Below are positions 6,160 to 6,936 of a stretch of DNA of 6,936 bases, one piece after another. The notes below the pieces were generated by a model that saw only the letters and a list, made by a program, of their open reading frames with translations, was not told the DNA's origin and did no database searches. Position 1 is the stretch's first letter. The number at the start of each line of letters is the position of its first letter. The translations under genes and the position numbers were made by a program. The stretch comes from Bacteroidota bacterium (lineage in GTDB: Bacteria > Bacteroidota > Bacteroidia > NS11-12g > UBA955), in the NCBI GenBank assembly GCA_947460045.1, contig CANHGC010000079.1, forward strand, positions 1-6,936, in the 5' to 3' direction.

Positions 6160-6936
6160 TTGTCCAACGAATTAATCATACAAAAAGGTTCGTCTGGGGT
6201 AGAAATTGCACTGCTATCGAACCGTAAACTCATAGAATTTCACCGCGAAACCGCATCAGATGGTTTTCAAGTCGGTGACTTCTACTTAGGTAAAGTCAAG
6301 AAAATTTCGCCATCGCTCAATGCCGCCTTCATTCATGTGGGTGGTGAGAAAGATGGTTTTTTGACGTATTTCGATCTCGGCCCAAATCTCAAATCCCTGC
6401 GAAAAGTGGTCAAATCGGCCATTGCCGGTCAACCGCGCGCCGGAGATCTTGATGAATTTACCATCGAAGAACCCATCGTTAAAACAGGAAAAATCGGTCA
6501 AGTCCTTAAGTCCGGCGAACCACTCCTGATCCAAGTGATCAAAGAGCCCATCGCCAACAAAGGACCAAAAGTGACTTGCGATATCTCCATCCCCGGAAGA
6601 TATTTCATCCTCGTTCCCTTCTCCAATCACATCTCCATCAGTCGGAAAATTGGTAACCCCAAAGAAAAAGCCCGCCTGAAAGACCTCGCCAACAGCATCC
6701 GCCCACACAATTTCGGTGTGATCGTGAGAACCGTGAGCGAAGGCGTCGCCATCGAAGAACTCGATAAAGACATGAGGGATCTGATCAAAAAATGGAACGA
6801 CCTCATCCGCGGACTGAAAAATGCCACCACCGCCACCAAAGTACTCGGCGAAGGCAACCGATTGCAAACATTGCTGCGCGACATCCTCAATGATTCATTT
6901 ACCCAAATCGTTACCAACGACCCTGCCATCCACGCA
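6160..6936 (+). CDS. rng: RNase E/G-family ribonuclease, N-terminal part (3' end outside window)
   Basis: 259 codons of an endoribonuclease of the RNase E/G family, which cleaves single-stranded RNA in rRNA maturation and mRNA decay. The N-terminus SNELIIQKGSSGVEIALL matches the usual Bacteroidota start. An S1 domain follows at about 38-125 (GDFYLGKVKKISPSLNAAFIHVG, then EKDGFLTYFDLGP). The 5'-sensor region has GQVLKSGEPLLIQVIKEP, KGPKVTCDISIPGRY and Arg190-Thr191, equivalent to the 5'-monophosphate-binding Arg169-Thr170 of E. coli RNase E. The window stops at the beginning of the DNase I-like catalytic domain (LLRDILNDSF), so the metal-binding Asp residues and zinc-link are not seen. The frame is closed by TAA at 6148-6150, and the only plausible start before the conserved sequence is TTG at 6160 (ATT at 6157 is unlikely); no ATG occurs until codon 205. 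RNase G is preferred over E from its phylum and typical annotation, but length cannot be checked. Confidence 0.92.
   Translation, partial: MSNELIIQKGSSGVEIALLSNRKLIEFHRETASDGFQVGDFYLGKVKKISPSLNAAFIHVGGEKDGFLTYFDLGPNLKSLRKVVKSAIAGQPRAGDLDEFTIEEPIVKTGKIGQVLKSGEPLLIQVIKEPIANKGPKVTCDISIPGRYFILVPFSNHISISRKIGNPKEKARLKDLANSIRPHNFGVIVRTVSEGVAIEELDKDMRDLIKKWNDLIRGLKNATTATKVLGEGNRLQTLLRDILNDSFTQIVTNDPAIHA

Noticed and set aside
6132..6168. Inverted repeat GTTGG/CCAAC and small hairpin TGGT-TCT-ACCA around the RNase start
   Set aside because: Stems of 4-5 bases, one with a 27-base loop; expected by chance. A thermodynamic fold and conservation across relatives would be needed.
6286..6867. 193-codon open frame on the minus strand opposite the RNase gene
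   Set aside because: Antisense shadow: the plus strand carries a clear RNase E/G domain through the same bases, and the minus-strand product has no recognisable domain.

Overview
The window reads as ordinary chromosome from a member of the Bacteroidota. The evidence is the gldE-gldD pair, found in gliding or type IX secretion (T9SS) lineages of this phylum; a TPR plus PD40 beta-propeller envelope protein; a Bacteroidota-type HU with the RNI motif; a 29-residue COX24/mS38-like basic peptide next to an RNase E/G gene; and the lack of Shine-Dalgarno-like leaders before any start. I cannot place it below phylum. Coding density is very high and no gap exceeds about 45 bases. I see no tRNA, rRNA, insertion sequence, CRISPR array or phage sign.

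Left part, minus strand (about 4842 down to 1): five genes read leftward in one tight, probably polycistronic block: mutY (A/G mismatch adenine glycosylase), ssb (single-strand DNA-binding protein), gldE (CNNM/CBS membrane protein), gldD (gliding/T9SS lipoprotein) and a lipoprotein-like gene with TPR repeats and five PD40 propeller blades, which runs off the left edge. ssb-gldE is separated by 6 bases, gldE-gldD overlaps by 8, and gldD to the propeller gene is 4 bases. The block joins genome-maintenance genes to envelope/gliding genes.

Right part, plus strand (4887 to 6936): an HU-family nucleoid protein, a single-pass membrane TPR protein with a GTG start, a 29-residue highly basic COX24/mS38-like peptide, and the N-terminal 259 codons of an RNase E/G-family ribonuclease with a TTG start, cut by the right edge. 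These read as a nucleoid/ribosome/RNA-processing cassette.

The two blocks diverge from a gap of only about 44 bases (4843-4886), which must hold or adjoin the promoters for both. Nothing here is a wholly unknown system. The points most worth a second look are the PorE-like propeller lipoprotein directly downstream of gldD, the tiny mS38-like gene before the RNase G gene, the non-ATG starts of two genes, and a perfect Bacteroidota -7 motif abutting the GTG start of the TPR gene, suggesting a leaderless transcript.
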